DNA from: a virus
DNA: 57,992 nt
IMG/VR virus record: IMGVR_UViG_3300031754_000006
Location: 1 to 57,992 of that record
Direction: 5' to 3' (one strand)
The notes below the pieces were generated by a model. It searched no databases. It saw only the letters and a program-made list of their open reading frames with translations, and was not told where the DNA came from. Shown here in pieces: positions 22,995 through 30,229 of this stretch. Positions within the stretch are counted from its first letter, which is position 1. The number at the start of each line of letters is the position of its first letter. A program made the translations under genes and the position numbers.

Positions 22995-23206
22995 GCGAGC
23001 CCAGCAAATTCGATATGTGCGTCTGCGGCTGGACTCGGGTGCAGCACTGCGCCAAGGAGCCCCATCCCTGCTCGCACACGGTCTGTCGCTGTAAGGGATT
23101 CACACTCGCAAAGGGCAGTAATTACGATCTTACCGTCACTGGCGCGGTACGCAATAACCGCGACCTAGAAAATGCATCCTATCACACGCACGGCGGCTAT
23201 CACTAA
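22985..23206 (+). CDS. Cys/His microprotein, paralog 1
   Basis: 73 aa from a GTG at 22985 (GGAGG 4 nt upstream; a GTG at 22991 overlapping the previous stop is an alternative). FDMCVCGWTRVQHCAKEPHP followed by CSHTVCRCKGF gives the pattern C-x-C-G-W-x-R-x-Q-H-C-x4-P-H-x-C-x-H-x2-C-x-C, enough ligands for two zinc ions. Four more members lie at 25776-26870. The C-terminal half is His/Asn-rich and unlike the others. Function unknown. Confidence 0.65.
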   Translation: MSVSEPSKFDMCVCGWTRVQHCAKEPHPCSHTVCRCKGFTLAKGSNYDLTVTGAVRNNRDLENASYHTHGGYH

Positions 23207-23623
23207 ATGGATCGCCCTCTTCACTTCGACCGCCAGGGGAATCCCCTAGAAACCCTGGAGTGGGCCCGGCTCTTCGAGGACCGCGATGGCCGCATTGTAT
23301 CCCAGGTGGAGCTGCCCAATGGCAAATGGGTATCCACCGTATGGATTGGCACGGGTATGGGCTACGGCGACAGTCGTCCGCTCATCTTCGAGACCATGGT
23401 TTTTCCCACTGCGATCGGAGGCAGAGACCTAGACTGTGAGCGATATGCAACCGAGGCTGAAGCTTTAGCTGGCCACGCCGAGATGGTCAAGAAATGGAGA
23501 GTGCGCCCTAACAAACGCCTCAAGAAGCGCGTACGGGCTAAGAAGATCGGACGCCAGAGAGAAGACGCCCATAAGACGCACAGGCAGATGTATGCCTGGT
23601 ATCGAAAGCGCGGCGGCACTTAA
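23207..23623 (+). CDS. Hypothetical early phage protein of a recurring family
   Basis: 138 aa. WVSTVWIGTGMGYGDSRPLI, FETMVF and DCERYATEAEALAGHAEM form a pattern I recognise from uncharacterised proteins in many actinophage-like and other phages. The C-terminal part is strongly basic (RPNKRLKKRVRAKKIGRQRE). Function unknown. Confidence 0.65.
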   Translation: MDRPLHFDRQGNPLETLEWARLFEDRDGRIVSQVELPNGKWVSTVWIGTGMGYGDSRPLIFETMVFPTAIGGRDLDCERYATEAEALAGHAEMVKKWRVRPNKRLKKRVRAKKIGRQREDAHKTHRQMYAWYRKRGGT

Positions 23624-23661
23624 CACCGCAGCACACACCAATTGCAAAAGGAAGAAACCCA

Positions 23662-24369
23662 ATGGCATTCGCAGCTAAGCAAAAGGTCGAGATTACTCCC
23701 CCCAATCTCCAGCTAGTCAAGTTCCGGATCATCGGCACTAGTCCACTCGTCCAAAACAAGTTCAGCAGCCGCGCCCTGGAGGCCATGGCCGCCGATCAGC
23801 GCCTCGGCTCCGCCGCCGTGAAGCGCAAGAAGCGCGAGCCCAAGGACTTCGACCTGGCCGTCAAGGAGGCCACCCACTACGCCGATGCCGGCTGGTGCGG
23901 CCTCCCGGCCTCGGCCTTCCGCACGGGCCTCATCTCCACTTGCCGCCTCCTGGGTTTTCCGATGACTTTGGCCAAATTATCGGTATTTGTCGTCGCCGAT
24001 GGCTACGAGCGCGACAGATTCGGAGTGACGCCACTCGTCCGGATCACCAAGGGCAAGCCCGAGCGCACTGACTTTGCCGTGCGCAACGCCACGGGCGTAG
24101 CCGATATCCGCCCCCGCCCCATGTGGCCCGAAGGCTGGGAGGCGGTCATCTCCATTCGCTTCGACGCTGATCAGTTCACCGTGCAGGACGTGACCAACCT
24201 GCTATCCCGCATGGGCGAGCAGGTGGGGATCGGCGCGGGGCGGCACGACTCCAAGGACTCGGCCGGCATGGGCTGGGGCTGCTTCCGGATCGCCGATACC
24301 GTGGGCGGGGAGGCGCCTACCAAGAAGACCAGGGCGCCCAAGGAAGCAGTACAGGAGGAGGTTGGCTAA
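23662..24369 (+). CDS. Conserved-type phage protein with Gly-rich C-terminal signature
   Basis: 235 aa. Begins with a strand-rich segment (LQLVKFRIIGTSPLVQNKFS). The middle includes GLPASAFRTGLISTCRLLGF. Near the C-terminus is RMGEQVGIGAGRHDSKDSAG followed by MGWGCFRI. The order of a TSPL-type strand, a central helical region and a terminal Gly-rich loop is reminiscent of RAMP/Cas7-like RNA-binding folds, but this is a weak resemblance and no Cas neighbour exists. It is followed directly by the 157-aa gene and array 2. Confidence 0.55.
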   Translation: MAFAAKQKVEITPPNLQLVKFRIIGTSPLVQNKFSSRALEAMAADQRLGSAAVKRKKREPKDFDLAVKEATHYADAGWCGLPASAFRTGLISTCRLLGFPMTLAKLSVFVVADGYERDRFGVTPLVRITKGKPERTDFAVRNATGVADIRPRPMWPEGWEAVISIRFDADQFTVQDVTNLLSRMGEQVGIGAGRHDSKDSAGMGWGCFRIADTVGGEAPTKKTRAPKEAVQEEVG

Positions 24370-24843
24370 ATGCCAAGCGCAGCAGCCAAGCGGCTCAAGC
24401 GGGCCCGTACCCAGTCCATCCATGATGAGCTGGCCAACCTTTACCGATTGCATGGAGGTCTCAAGCCCGACGTGATCGTTGCCTGGGCTAAGAATAACCC
24501 TGCCAGCATCCTGCATTCTAAGTTTACGTGGGATGACAGTGAGGCTGCCAAGTCTTACCGCCTTTGGCAGGCGCGGCAGATTATCACAGAAGTAGAGGTG
24601 CAATACCCGGACGGCCATATACGGCGTGTGTATGTTTCGCCGATGGAGTCTCGCGGCACCCGAGGATATGCGACCTTGGTTGACGTTTTGTCCGATGAGG
24701 AGCGGCGAATTCAATATCTGCAACAGGCATATTCTGAGCTGGAGCGCACCGCCGCAAAATATCAGGACCTTGTGGAATTTGCTGGAGTCCGCAGGGCGAT
24801 TCGGGCTGCCGGCAGGAAACTGCCGAAGGCCAACAAGGAGTAG
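24370..24843 (+). CDS. Hypothetical early phage protein of a recurring family
   Basis: 157 aa, starting directly after the upstream stop. LANLYRLHGGLKPDVIVAWA, HSKFTWDDSEAAKSYRLWQA and DVLSDEERRIQYLQQAYSEL form a helical pattern found in many phage proteins of unknown function. The basic C-terminus (AIRAAGRKLPKANKE) suggests nucleic-acid contact. Its TAG stop is the first codon of the array-2 leader. Confidence 0.6.
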   Translation: MPSAAAKRLKRARTQSIHDELANLYRLHGGLKPDVIVAWAKNNPASILHSKFTWDDSEAAKSYRLWQARQIITEVEVQYPDGHIRRVYVSPMESRGTRGYATLVDVLSDEERRIQYLQQAYSELERTAAKYQDLVEFAGVRRAIRAAGRKLPKANKE

Positions 24844-25680
24844 CAGTAGGGGCAAGGTTGAGCTGCGCAGGCTAGGCGCGGAGAAGTCTGGTGAGGACGA
24901 GTGTGGAGCAGCGCGGTCGGGTTAGGCCAAGCAGGCGAGGAATGGACCGGTAACGAGAGGCAGAGATAAGCATGGCAGGTGGAGCAAGGACGTGTAAAGC
25001 CCGGGGCGGGCTGGCACGGCAGGCTGAACCTGGATAGGGTGGGCGAGGTGTGGTCGAGCCTGGACAAGCAGGCGTAGCATCGTACGGGTCGGCAAGGATA
25101 GGCGAGGCCAAGCAGGCCGGGAGTGGTAAGGCTCGCAAGGGCAGGGCTGCGCTGCGCGCGGAAGAGCAGGCAGAGCTAGGATTTGTACGGCATGGAGAGG
25201 CCCGGAGAAGCAAAGCAGGCAAGGAGCGGTAAGGGTCGGAGCCGTTAGGCAGAGCAGGCTTGGCTCGGGTCGGCTTGGGCAGGGTCGGAGCGGCTGGGCA
25301 ATTCAATGCAGGTTAAGCGTGGTGAAGCAGAGGGAGGCAAGGACTGGAACGGGATGGCTGAGCAATGCAGGCACGGACAGGTGAGGTATGGCACGGCACG
25401 GCACGCTAGGGCAAAGCAGGCACGGACAGGACCGGTAAGGTATGGAGCGGCACGTCGAGGCAAAGCAGGTCGAGCTTGGACCGGGATGGCGCGGTCAGGT
25501 GAAGCGTGGCGGGGCCAGGTCTGGCAGGCGTAGCAAGCAGTAAAGGGCAAGGCCAGGAGTGGACGCGATAGGCCAGGTGCAGCAGGCGCGGATCGGCAAA
25601 GCAGAGTGCGGGTCGGACGAGCACGGCAGGCGCGGATAGGTAAGGAAGAGGTCGGCGAGGGGAAGCACAGCAGGCTAAGG
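24844..25680 (+). repeat. Degenerate pentamer array 2 (NNNGG units with GCAGG hinges)
   Basis: About 840 nt without a gene. Pentamers ending in GG follow one another; the last G is almost invariant. The hinge, a 4-nt spacer (CAAA, CAAT, CACG, CCAA and similar) plus GCAGG, recurs at 24867, 24931, 24975, 25019, 25068, 25112, 25166, 25215, 25254, 25308, 25367, 25416, 25465, 25524, 25582, 25626 and 25670. Intervals are 64, 44, 44, 49, 44, 54, 49, 39, 54, 59, 49, 49, 59, 58, 44, 44: all 5n+4 except 58, which contains a second 4-nt step. Two further GCAGG occurrences (25141, 25279) are not preceded by a spacer. Same architecture and polarity relative to transcription as array 1. Function unknown. 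Confidence 0.9.
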
Positions 25681-25683
25681 AAT

Positions 25684-25709
25684 CCGTCAGCGCAATTGTG
25701 CATTGACGG
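25684..25709. promoter_or_regulatory. Nested palindrome after array 2
   Basis: Outer arms CCGTCA/TGACGG enclose GCGCAATTGTGC, itself a near-perfect palindrome centred on AATT. It lies immediately after the last pentamers and before a longer hairpin. It could be a protein-binding site or part of an RNA 3' structure. Confidence 0.45.
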
Positions 25710-25712
25710 CCA

Positions 25713-25755
25713 GGGGAGTCCGTAAACGACGATATCGCCCCGTAGCGGACTCCCC
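25713..25755 (+). other. Long hairpin at the 3' end of array 2
   Basis: Perfect 10-bp stem GGGGAGTCCG/CGGACTCCCC with a 23-nt loop. GCTTTAC follows the stem; CTTTAC also follows the hairpin after array 1. The next start codon is 20 nt downstream, so it could also shape the leader of the Cys/His microprotein cluster. No T run, so a simple terminator is unlikely. Confidence 0.55.
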
Positions 25756-25775
25756 GCTTTACCAGGAAGAAACCG

Positions 25776-26048
25776 ATGGCAGATAAAAAGCTTACCCCCT
25801 TCGATATGTGCGAGTGCGGTTGGACGCGCGTCCAGCACTGCGCCAGGGCTCCGCATCGGTGTACGCACCCGGGATGCTATTGCGTGGCGTTCAAGCTCTC
25901 TTCTGAGCCTGAACTTGACCGGCTGGATGAAGCCATCCGCACCACAAAGGCCCTGGCGCGGGCGCGGTTCTTTCCTGGGCTCGGACTGCGCGCAGATAGT
26001 ATCGATTACTTCATCAAGTGCGGTATTGAGCCCCTGGAGGAAAGCTAG
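25776..26048 (+). CDS. Cys/His microprotein, paralog 2
   Basis: 90 aa with AGGAAG before the ATG. FDMCECGWTRVQHCARAPHR then CTHPGCYCVAF gives the full C-x-C-G...H-C...H-x-C-x-H-x3-C-x-C pattern (the spacing varies by one residue among the copies). The acidic/helical tail (ELDRLDEAIRTTKALARARF, then FPGLGLRADS) matches the tail of paralog 3 in part. First gene after array 2. Confidence 0.65.
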   Translation: MADKKLTPFDMCECGWTRVQHCARAPHRCTHPGCYCVAFKLSSEPELDRLDEAIRTTKALARARFFPGLGLRADSIDYFIKCGIEPLEES

Positions 26049-26050
26049 CC

Positions 26051-26305
26051 ATGGCCGAAAGCCCATTTGATATGTGTCTCTGTGGCTGGAGCAGGATCCA
26101 GCACTGCGCTACCCCTCCGCATCCCTGCACACATGAGCGCTGTTGGTGTAAGGCATTTTGCTTCGCCCCCAATCACCCCCCCAAAGTTTCGGCTATCAAG
26201 GATGAGATGGATATGGCAGGCGCCAGGTTTTTTGACAGGTTTGGGTTGTACAGCGCTCCAGACGCAAAAACGCTGATCGCGCAAGGATTTACGCCTAAAG
26301 ACTAA
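26051..26305 (+). CDS. Cys/His microprotein, paralog 3
   Basis: 84 aa, GGAGGAAAGC upstream, 2 nt after paralog 2. FDMCLCGWSRIQHCATPPHP and CTHERCWCKAF repeat the family pattern. The tail (DMAGARFFDRFGLYSAPDAK) resembles the tail of paralog 2 (ARFFPGLGLRADS), indicating a duplication of the whole gene. Confidence 0.65.
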   Translation: MAESPFDMCLCGWSRIQHCATPPHPCTHERCWCKAFCFAPNHPPKVSAIKDEMDMAGARFFDRFGLYSAPDAKTLIAQGFTPKD

Positions 26306-26307
26306 TC

Positions 26308-26351
26308 AACTTGCCGCCCCTTTCCCAGGGGGGTGGCCCGGGTGGCAGGTT
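26308..26351 (+). other. RNA hairpin between paralogs 3 and 4
   Basis: AACTTGCCGCCC pairs with GGGTGGCAGGTT over 12 bp if two G-U wobbles are allowed, directly after the stop of paralog 3. A GC-rich inner pairing is also possible. No T run. Probably a processing or stabilising structure. Confidence 0.4.
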
Positions 26352-26404
26352 AATTCCTCCGGATGACGCCTGCTGCCCGGTTTTACCTACGGAGTAACCG
26401 AACG

Positions 26405-26674
26405 ATGAGCAAAGATCGCAAAGACACCGATGACCCGAGGGCATCCGATCTGTGCGCCGTGTGTCTGGGATCAGCCGACAATAACGGCGCCCCCAGGTGG
26501 CGTCACTGCGCCAAGCCTCCCCATAAGTGCAGCGTTTGTGACGTATGCCCAGGATTCCAGTACGGCGGCCGAGCACAGGCTATCCATCGCGCGCGGTGGG
26601 CCGAACACGTAGAGCATTACGTGGAGAAGGGCCATCCCCGCGAACAGGTCGAGTTGGCCATCAAAGGTGAATAA
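26405..26674 (+). CDS. Cys/His microprotein, paralog 4 (divergent)
   Basis: 89 aa; the start at 26405 has CGGAG upstream. DLCAVCLGSADNNGAPRWRH followed by CAKPPHKCSVCDVCPGF keeps the Cys pairs, the HCA-x2-PH core and the terminal Cys pair, with a longer first loop. The C-terminal part is helical (WAEHVEHYVEKGHPREQVEL). Confidence 0.6.
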   Translation: MSKDRKDTDDPRASDLCAVCLGSADNNGAPRWRHCAKPPHKCSVCDVCPGFQYGGRAQAIHRARWAEHVEHYVEKGHPREQVELAIKGE

Positions 26675-26675
26675 C

Positions 26676-26870
26676 ATGCGCCTATCTGAGACCAAGCCGG
26701 AAGACGATCCCGGGCTGGCCATGCCAAAGGGGCAGGAGCCCCACAAAACGGACGTTTGTGAGTGTACCGGCTTTAGGGATGAGCACTGCCTAGAAAAACC
26801 ACATCCGTGTCCTTGTGGCTGTAAGGCATTTAGATTTAGATCGAGATGGATAACCTTTGAAGGTGAGTGA
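26676..26870 (+). CDS. Cys/His microprotein, paralog 5 (divergent)
   Basis: 64 aa from the ATG at 26676 with AAAGGTG upstream. DVCECTGFRDEHCLEKPHPC followed by PCGCKAFRF retains the C-x-C, H-C, P-H-x-C and C-x-C elements in a shorter frame. The acidic N-terminal segment is unrelated to the other members. Confidence 0.6.
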   Translation: MRLSETKPEDDPGLAMPKGQEPHKTDVCECTGFRDEHCLEKPHPCPCGCKAFRFRSRWITFEGE

Positions 26871-26873
26871 ATT

Positions 26874-27200
26874 ATGACTAAAAAGTATATGACCGAAGCC
26901 GAGGCCCGAGAGAAGGGCAAGAGCCTTGCCGAGCGGTTCAAGAAGGCCGCTGCTGAGGCTGCTGCCGAGGGCGACGAAGACGTGGGCGATGTCCTGGCTG
27001 ACCTGGGAGAGCTGACTACAGCTGTGGTCGAGAAACGCATGCCGGGCAAGCTCAAGAGCACTCGCGTAGGCGTTATGTCCGTGAAAATGGAGGAAGGGGA
27101 GGCGGATACCGCGCACGACCCGAGCACCTGCCTCAAGTGCCAGAAGATGGCGGCTGAGCTGCTGAGCCCGGGTGGCATCCCGGCCATGGGTAAGGCATGA
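26874..27200 (+). CDS. Hypothetical helical protein
   Basis: 108 aa. Ala/Glu/Lys-rich N-terminal helix (EAREKGKSLAERFKKAAAEA) and a Cys-x2-Cys (STCLKCQKMAAELL). No family recognised. It overlaps the Gam-like gene by 4 nt. Confidence 0.5.
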   Translation: MTKKYMTEAEAREKGKSLAERFKKAAAEAAAEGDEDVGDVLADLGELTTAVVEKRMPGKLKSTRVGVMSVKMEEGEADTAHDPSTCLKCQKMAAELLSPGGIPAMGKA

Positions 27201-27745
27201 GTGACGAACAGGCAGCGGCATATGAGGACGACGAGCGGCCCGAGGTTAAGGGCCCGTGGCGCATCCAAAGCCTAGCCGATCTAGATTGGGCCCTGGAGCG
27301 GCTAGGCGCCTTGGAGGCTGAACGGGTAAGCGTCATCGCTCAAGGCGAGGCCGCCTGCAAACGCATCTGGGACCGGGCCGACGTTCTCACCGAACGACTC
27401 GGACGCGGGGCTGCATTCTTCGAGGCCAAGATCGAGGAGTACGCGCAAGGCAATAAAGATGCGCTCCTGGGCGGAGGCAAGCGCAAGAGTCGAGACGTTC
27501 TGTTTGGCCGCGTAGGTTGGCGGGAGCATCCGGGGCATATCCATGTGACCGACGAAGCAGCTTTAAAGAAATGGCTAGCCGCCCAAGAGAATGAATCTCT
27601 TTACCGGACAAAGATCGTCCCGAAGATGTTTGAGCTAAATCAGCTGTATGATGCAGACGGCACTATCCCTCCCGGCTGTGAATACAAGGCCGCCGAGGAC
27701 GTGTTTTACATAGATCCCAAGCCGCTTGAGGAGGAGCCGAAATGA
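27197..27745 (+). CDS. Mu Gam-like host-nuclease inhibitor
   Basis: 182 aa, normal for the family. LADLDWALERLGALEAERVS and the long antiparallel helices around GRGAAFFEAKIEEYAQGNKD, then DVLFGRVGWREHPG and ALKKWLAAQENESLYRTKIV, follow the Mu Gam plan. The family binds double-stranded DNA ends as a Ku-like dimer and blocks exonucleases. It sits just before the ERF annealing gene, as expected for a phage recombination module. Confidence 0.8.
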   Translation: MSDEQAAAYEDDERPEVKGPWRIQSLADLDWALERLGALEAERVSVIAQGEAACKRIWDRADVLTERLGRGAAFFEAKIEEYAQGNKDALLGGGKRKSRDVLFGRVGWREHPGHIHVTDEAALKKWLAAQENESLYRTKIVPKMFELNQLYDADGTIPPGCEYKAAEDVFYIDPKPLEEEPK

Positions 27746-28212
27746 CCCTTGAGCAGTTCATGGAGCGCGTCTCACCCGAGCCCAATACCGGCTGTTGGTT
27801 ATGGACTGCAGCCATGGCGGGGAACGGCTATCCAATGGCTTGGCATGATGGCAAAGTACGGCTTGCTACTAGGATTAGCCTGATGTTGCATGGGCGCGCC
27901 CCAAGGGATGCCAAGGAATGCGCAATGCACCGTTGCGATACACCCCTCTGTGTAAATCCGAGTCATCTGTTTCTTGGTACGCAGCTAGATAACATCCGCG
28001 ACATGGACGCAAAGGGGCGGCGGGGTTACGCGCATGTTTATGGCGAGCGCCAAGGACTGTCGAAACTCACCGAGGCTCAGGTGCGTGAGATCCGCGCTCT
28101 TAGTGCTGCGGGCTGGACGCAAATCGCTCTTGGGCTCAGATATGGCATAGATAATTCAACCGTTGCTCAGATCGTTCATCGCAGGACATGGCGTCACCTT
28201 CCATCGGAGTAA
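27742..28212 (+). CDS. HNH endonuclease with C-terminal helix-turn-helix
   Basis: 156 aa. [12 protein letters not shown] opens the domain; the HNH core is HRCDTPLCVNPSHLFLGTQ with the zinc-binding Cys residues. The C-terminal part (LTEAQVREIRALSAAGWTQI) is a helix-turn-helix of the type found in free-standing homing nucleases. It sits between the Gam-like and ERF genes and may be a mobile insertion. A second relative is at 33559. Confidence 0.8.
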   Translation: MTLEQFMERVSPEPNTGCWLWTAAMAGNGYPMAWHDGKVRLATRISLMLHGRAPRDAKECAMHRCDTPLCVNPSHLFLGTQLDNIRDMDAKGRRGYAHVYGERQGLSKLTEAQVREIRALSAAGWTQIALGLRYGIDNSTVAQIVHRRTWRHLPSE

Positions 28213-28216
28213 CCCA

Positions 28217-28966
28217 ATGAAGACTTCTGACTCTATGGGTAACATTTCCGCCGCACTCGCGAAGGCTCAGAACGGTTTCGCGGCTATCCCTAAGACTAAA
28301 ACGGCTACTATCCGCAGCGACAAGGGTAATTATGCATATGCATATGCCGACCTTGCCGATCTCATCGCTGCCATTACTCCGGAGTTGACCAAAAATGAGA
28401 TCGCTGCCGTTCAGTCCGTTAGCTCGGACGGTCCACGCGTGACCGTGATTACCCGGCTGGTGCACTCATCCGGGGAATGGCTGGAATCCGCGCCGTTCAG
28501 CGTCCAAGCCGATTCCGCCCGCCCCCAAGCCCTGGGCAGCGCCACGACCTACGCACGGCGGTATTCACTCGGGGCCCTCTTGAACGTGGCACCCGAAAGT
28601 GACGACGACGGACGGGCGGCCCAGATGAAGCAGGCTGCACGACCTCCAAAGGCCCCCGTAAGCCCTCCAGCTGCCCCTAGGAGCGCTCCGGACCCGCTCG
28701 AAGGCGTCCAGCCCTCACCTGCCCAGAAAAACGGCGCTAAGGCCCTCGTAGACGCTGCCGGTAATGCCGGCCCCATGGTCACAGGTGTAGCCCCTGCTGT
28801 CTTGGCCAAAAGGCTGGCACAGGGCCGCACTTCCGAGCAGCAGCTGGAATACTTGCAGGCCAAGATCGGCCGCACGGTCTCTAATCTTTTTAAGCTGACC
28901 GCCGAAGAGCGGGAGATCATCGCCCTGGCCCTGGATGAGGACGAAAATCCATTGCCTTTAGACTAA
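28217..28966 (+). CDS. erf: ERF-family single-strand annealing protein
   Basis: 249 aa; the start at 28217 has GGAGTAACCCA. ISAALAKAQNGFAAIPKTKT, YAYAYADLADLIAAITPELT, GPRVTVITRLVHSSGEW and SATTYARRYSLGALLNVAPE form the ERF domain (residues about 8-135). A Pro/Ala linker and a basic helical C-terminal part follow. It anneals homologous strands during phage recombination and circularisation and acts with Gam and RusA. Confidence 0.88.
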   Translation: MKTSDSMGNISAALAKAQNGFAAIPKTKTATIRSDKGNYAYAYADLADLIAAITPELTKNEIAAVQSVSSDGPRVTVITRLVHSSGEWLESAPFSVQADSARPQALGSATTYARRYSLGALLNVAPESDDDGRAAQMKQAARPPKAPVSPPAAPRSAPDPLEGVQPSPAQKNGAKALVDAAGNAGPMVTGVAPAVLAKRLAQGRTSEQQLEYLQAKIGRTVSNLFKLTAEEREIIALALDEDENPLPLD

Positions 28967-29041
28967 CCGCGTGACGCTTGACGCGGGTACTGGCCGTGGA
29001 GTACAACGCTCGCGGTTTTAGGTTTTCCTGGGAGAAACCGA

Positions 29042-30229
29042 ATGAAGGTCCTACTGATCGCAAAGCCCCCCATGGGGGATAAGGTAGCCGATGCGCTGCG
29101 CGCCCTCGGAGTAGACCTCGACTACAAACGAGGCATCTCCGAGCATGCCATGGCGAGCGCGGTACGGCCTGGCGTTCAGTGGGTCTTGGCCATGAATACC
29201 GAAGGCCAGGGCGTGGCCATCAAGGAGCGCGCCCGAAAATGCCAGGCCCGCTTTGTCTCCATTCCTCCCAGCTGGACCTTCACCGAAAGAAAGCTGCAGG
29301 AAGAGCACTTCTTTGCTGCCTTGACCGTCGAGCACACGCGGCAAGAGCGGGACGCCAAGCTCATCGGCGGCCAGGGCAACGGGCTGACTTATCGCCCCTT
29401 CGAGAATCTGGCTGCGCCCGAGCCTGAGCCTTCTGAGGAATTCATCGAAGCTGCGGCGGACGAGTTGGAGAATGTCCCGGCAAAGGTTGAAACCATCGAA
29501 GTCACGGTCACTGACGTTTCGCCCCCGCAGCCAGTCCCACCCATTCCTCGGCCGGTCACTCCGCCGAGACTGCAGCACCCACCAATTGCAGTCCCCAAGG
29601 AGTCACCGAAGATGCCTGCACCCTCCACTGAAGGGCTTAGCCATGCTGAGTTACTGAAATCCCCTAACAAGCGCATCCGCGAAGGAGCCGAAAAGCGCCA
29701 ATTCCTGATCGCTCTCTTCGACGCCGTCCCGGGCTATCCCCCCAACGATGCCCAGAAGATGGTTGAGAAGCGATGGCATAGCGGGATCTCTGCCTCCGAG
29801 CTGTACTACATCCGCCGCCTTCGAGCCGAAATGGCTGGGGTTGAAGTCACTACCTACCCCACCAAGCAAGTAGCCAACCGGGGAACACCCTCCCTGAACG
29901 AACAGCATGAGCGCTCCATGAATCACGCCAAGCGCGCATCCGATGCCATTCCCCGGGGCTCTCTAGCTCACTTGGCCAATGGCTCGGTCAAGCCAACGAA
30001 GCCCTTCAAGATGCCCCCGCCGCCCTCGGCCGCTCCCGAGGAATCCGCCGAGCCCGAGACCGTCTTAGCCGACGGCGGTAGCCTGCCACCGGACGTCGAG
30101 GCGGCAGCCGAGTTGCTGGCCAAGGCCATGCGTGACGCCAACCTCCTGGGCTGGATCACCGTCAAGCCCGGAGAATACGAGGCGGAGATCCAGGTCATGC
30201 GTAAGCTGGCCATCAAGTCCAAGGTATGA
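29042..30229 (+). CDS. Multidomain early protein, Rossmann-like N-terminal domain
   Basis: 395 aa, GGGAGAAACCG upstream. Residues about 1-90 (MKVLLIAKPPMGDKVADALR, GVQWVLAMNTEGQGVAIKER) alternate strand and helix, similar to the DUF2325 plan. Residues about 125-200 are Pro/Glu-rich. Residues about 210-270 form a helical module (RQFLIALFDAVPGYPPNDAQ), and the last 60 residues are another helical module. It precedes and overlaps the AAA+ gene, so the two may act together. Function unknown. Confidence 0.5.
   Translation: MKVLLIAKPPMGDKVADALRALGVDLDYKRGISEHAMASAVRPGVQWVLAMNTEGQGVAIKERARKCQARFVSIPPSWTFTERKLQEEHFFAALTVEHTRQERDAKLIGGQGNGLTYRPFENLAAPEPEPSEEFIEAAADELENVPAKVETIEVTVTDVSPPQPVPPIPRPVTPPRLQHPPIAVPKESPKMPAPSTEGLSHAELLKSPNKRIREGAEKRQFLIALFDAVPGYPPNDAQKMVEKRWHSGISASELYYIRRLRAEMAGVEVTTYPTKQVANRGTPSLNEQHERSMNHAKRASDAIPRGSLAHLANGSVKPTKPFKMPPPPSAAPEESAEPETVLADGGSLPPDVEAAAELLAKAMRDANLLGWITVKPGEYEAEIQVMRKLAIKSKV

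Noticed and set aside
25050-25533. Readings of 60-75 aa inside array 2
   Set aside because: Basic low-complexity products of the GG periodicity; no start signals, and they do not respect the hinge units.
25245-26066. 273-aa reading on the minus strand over array 2 and paralog 2
   Set aside because: It is antisense to a good Cys/His gene and continues through non-coding repeats; low-complexity product.
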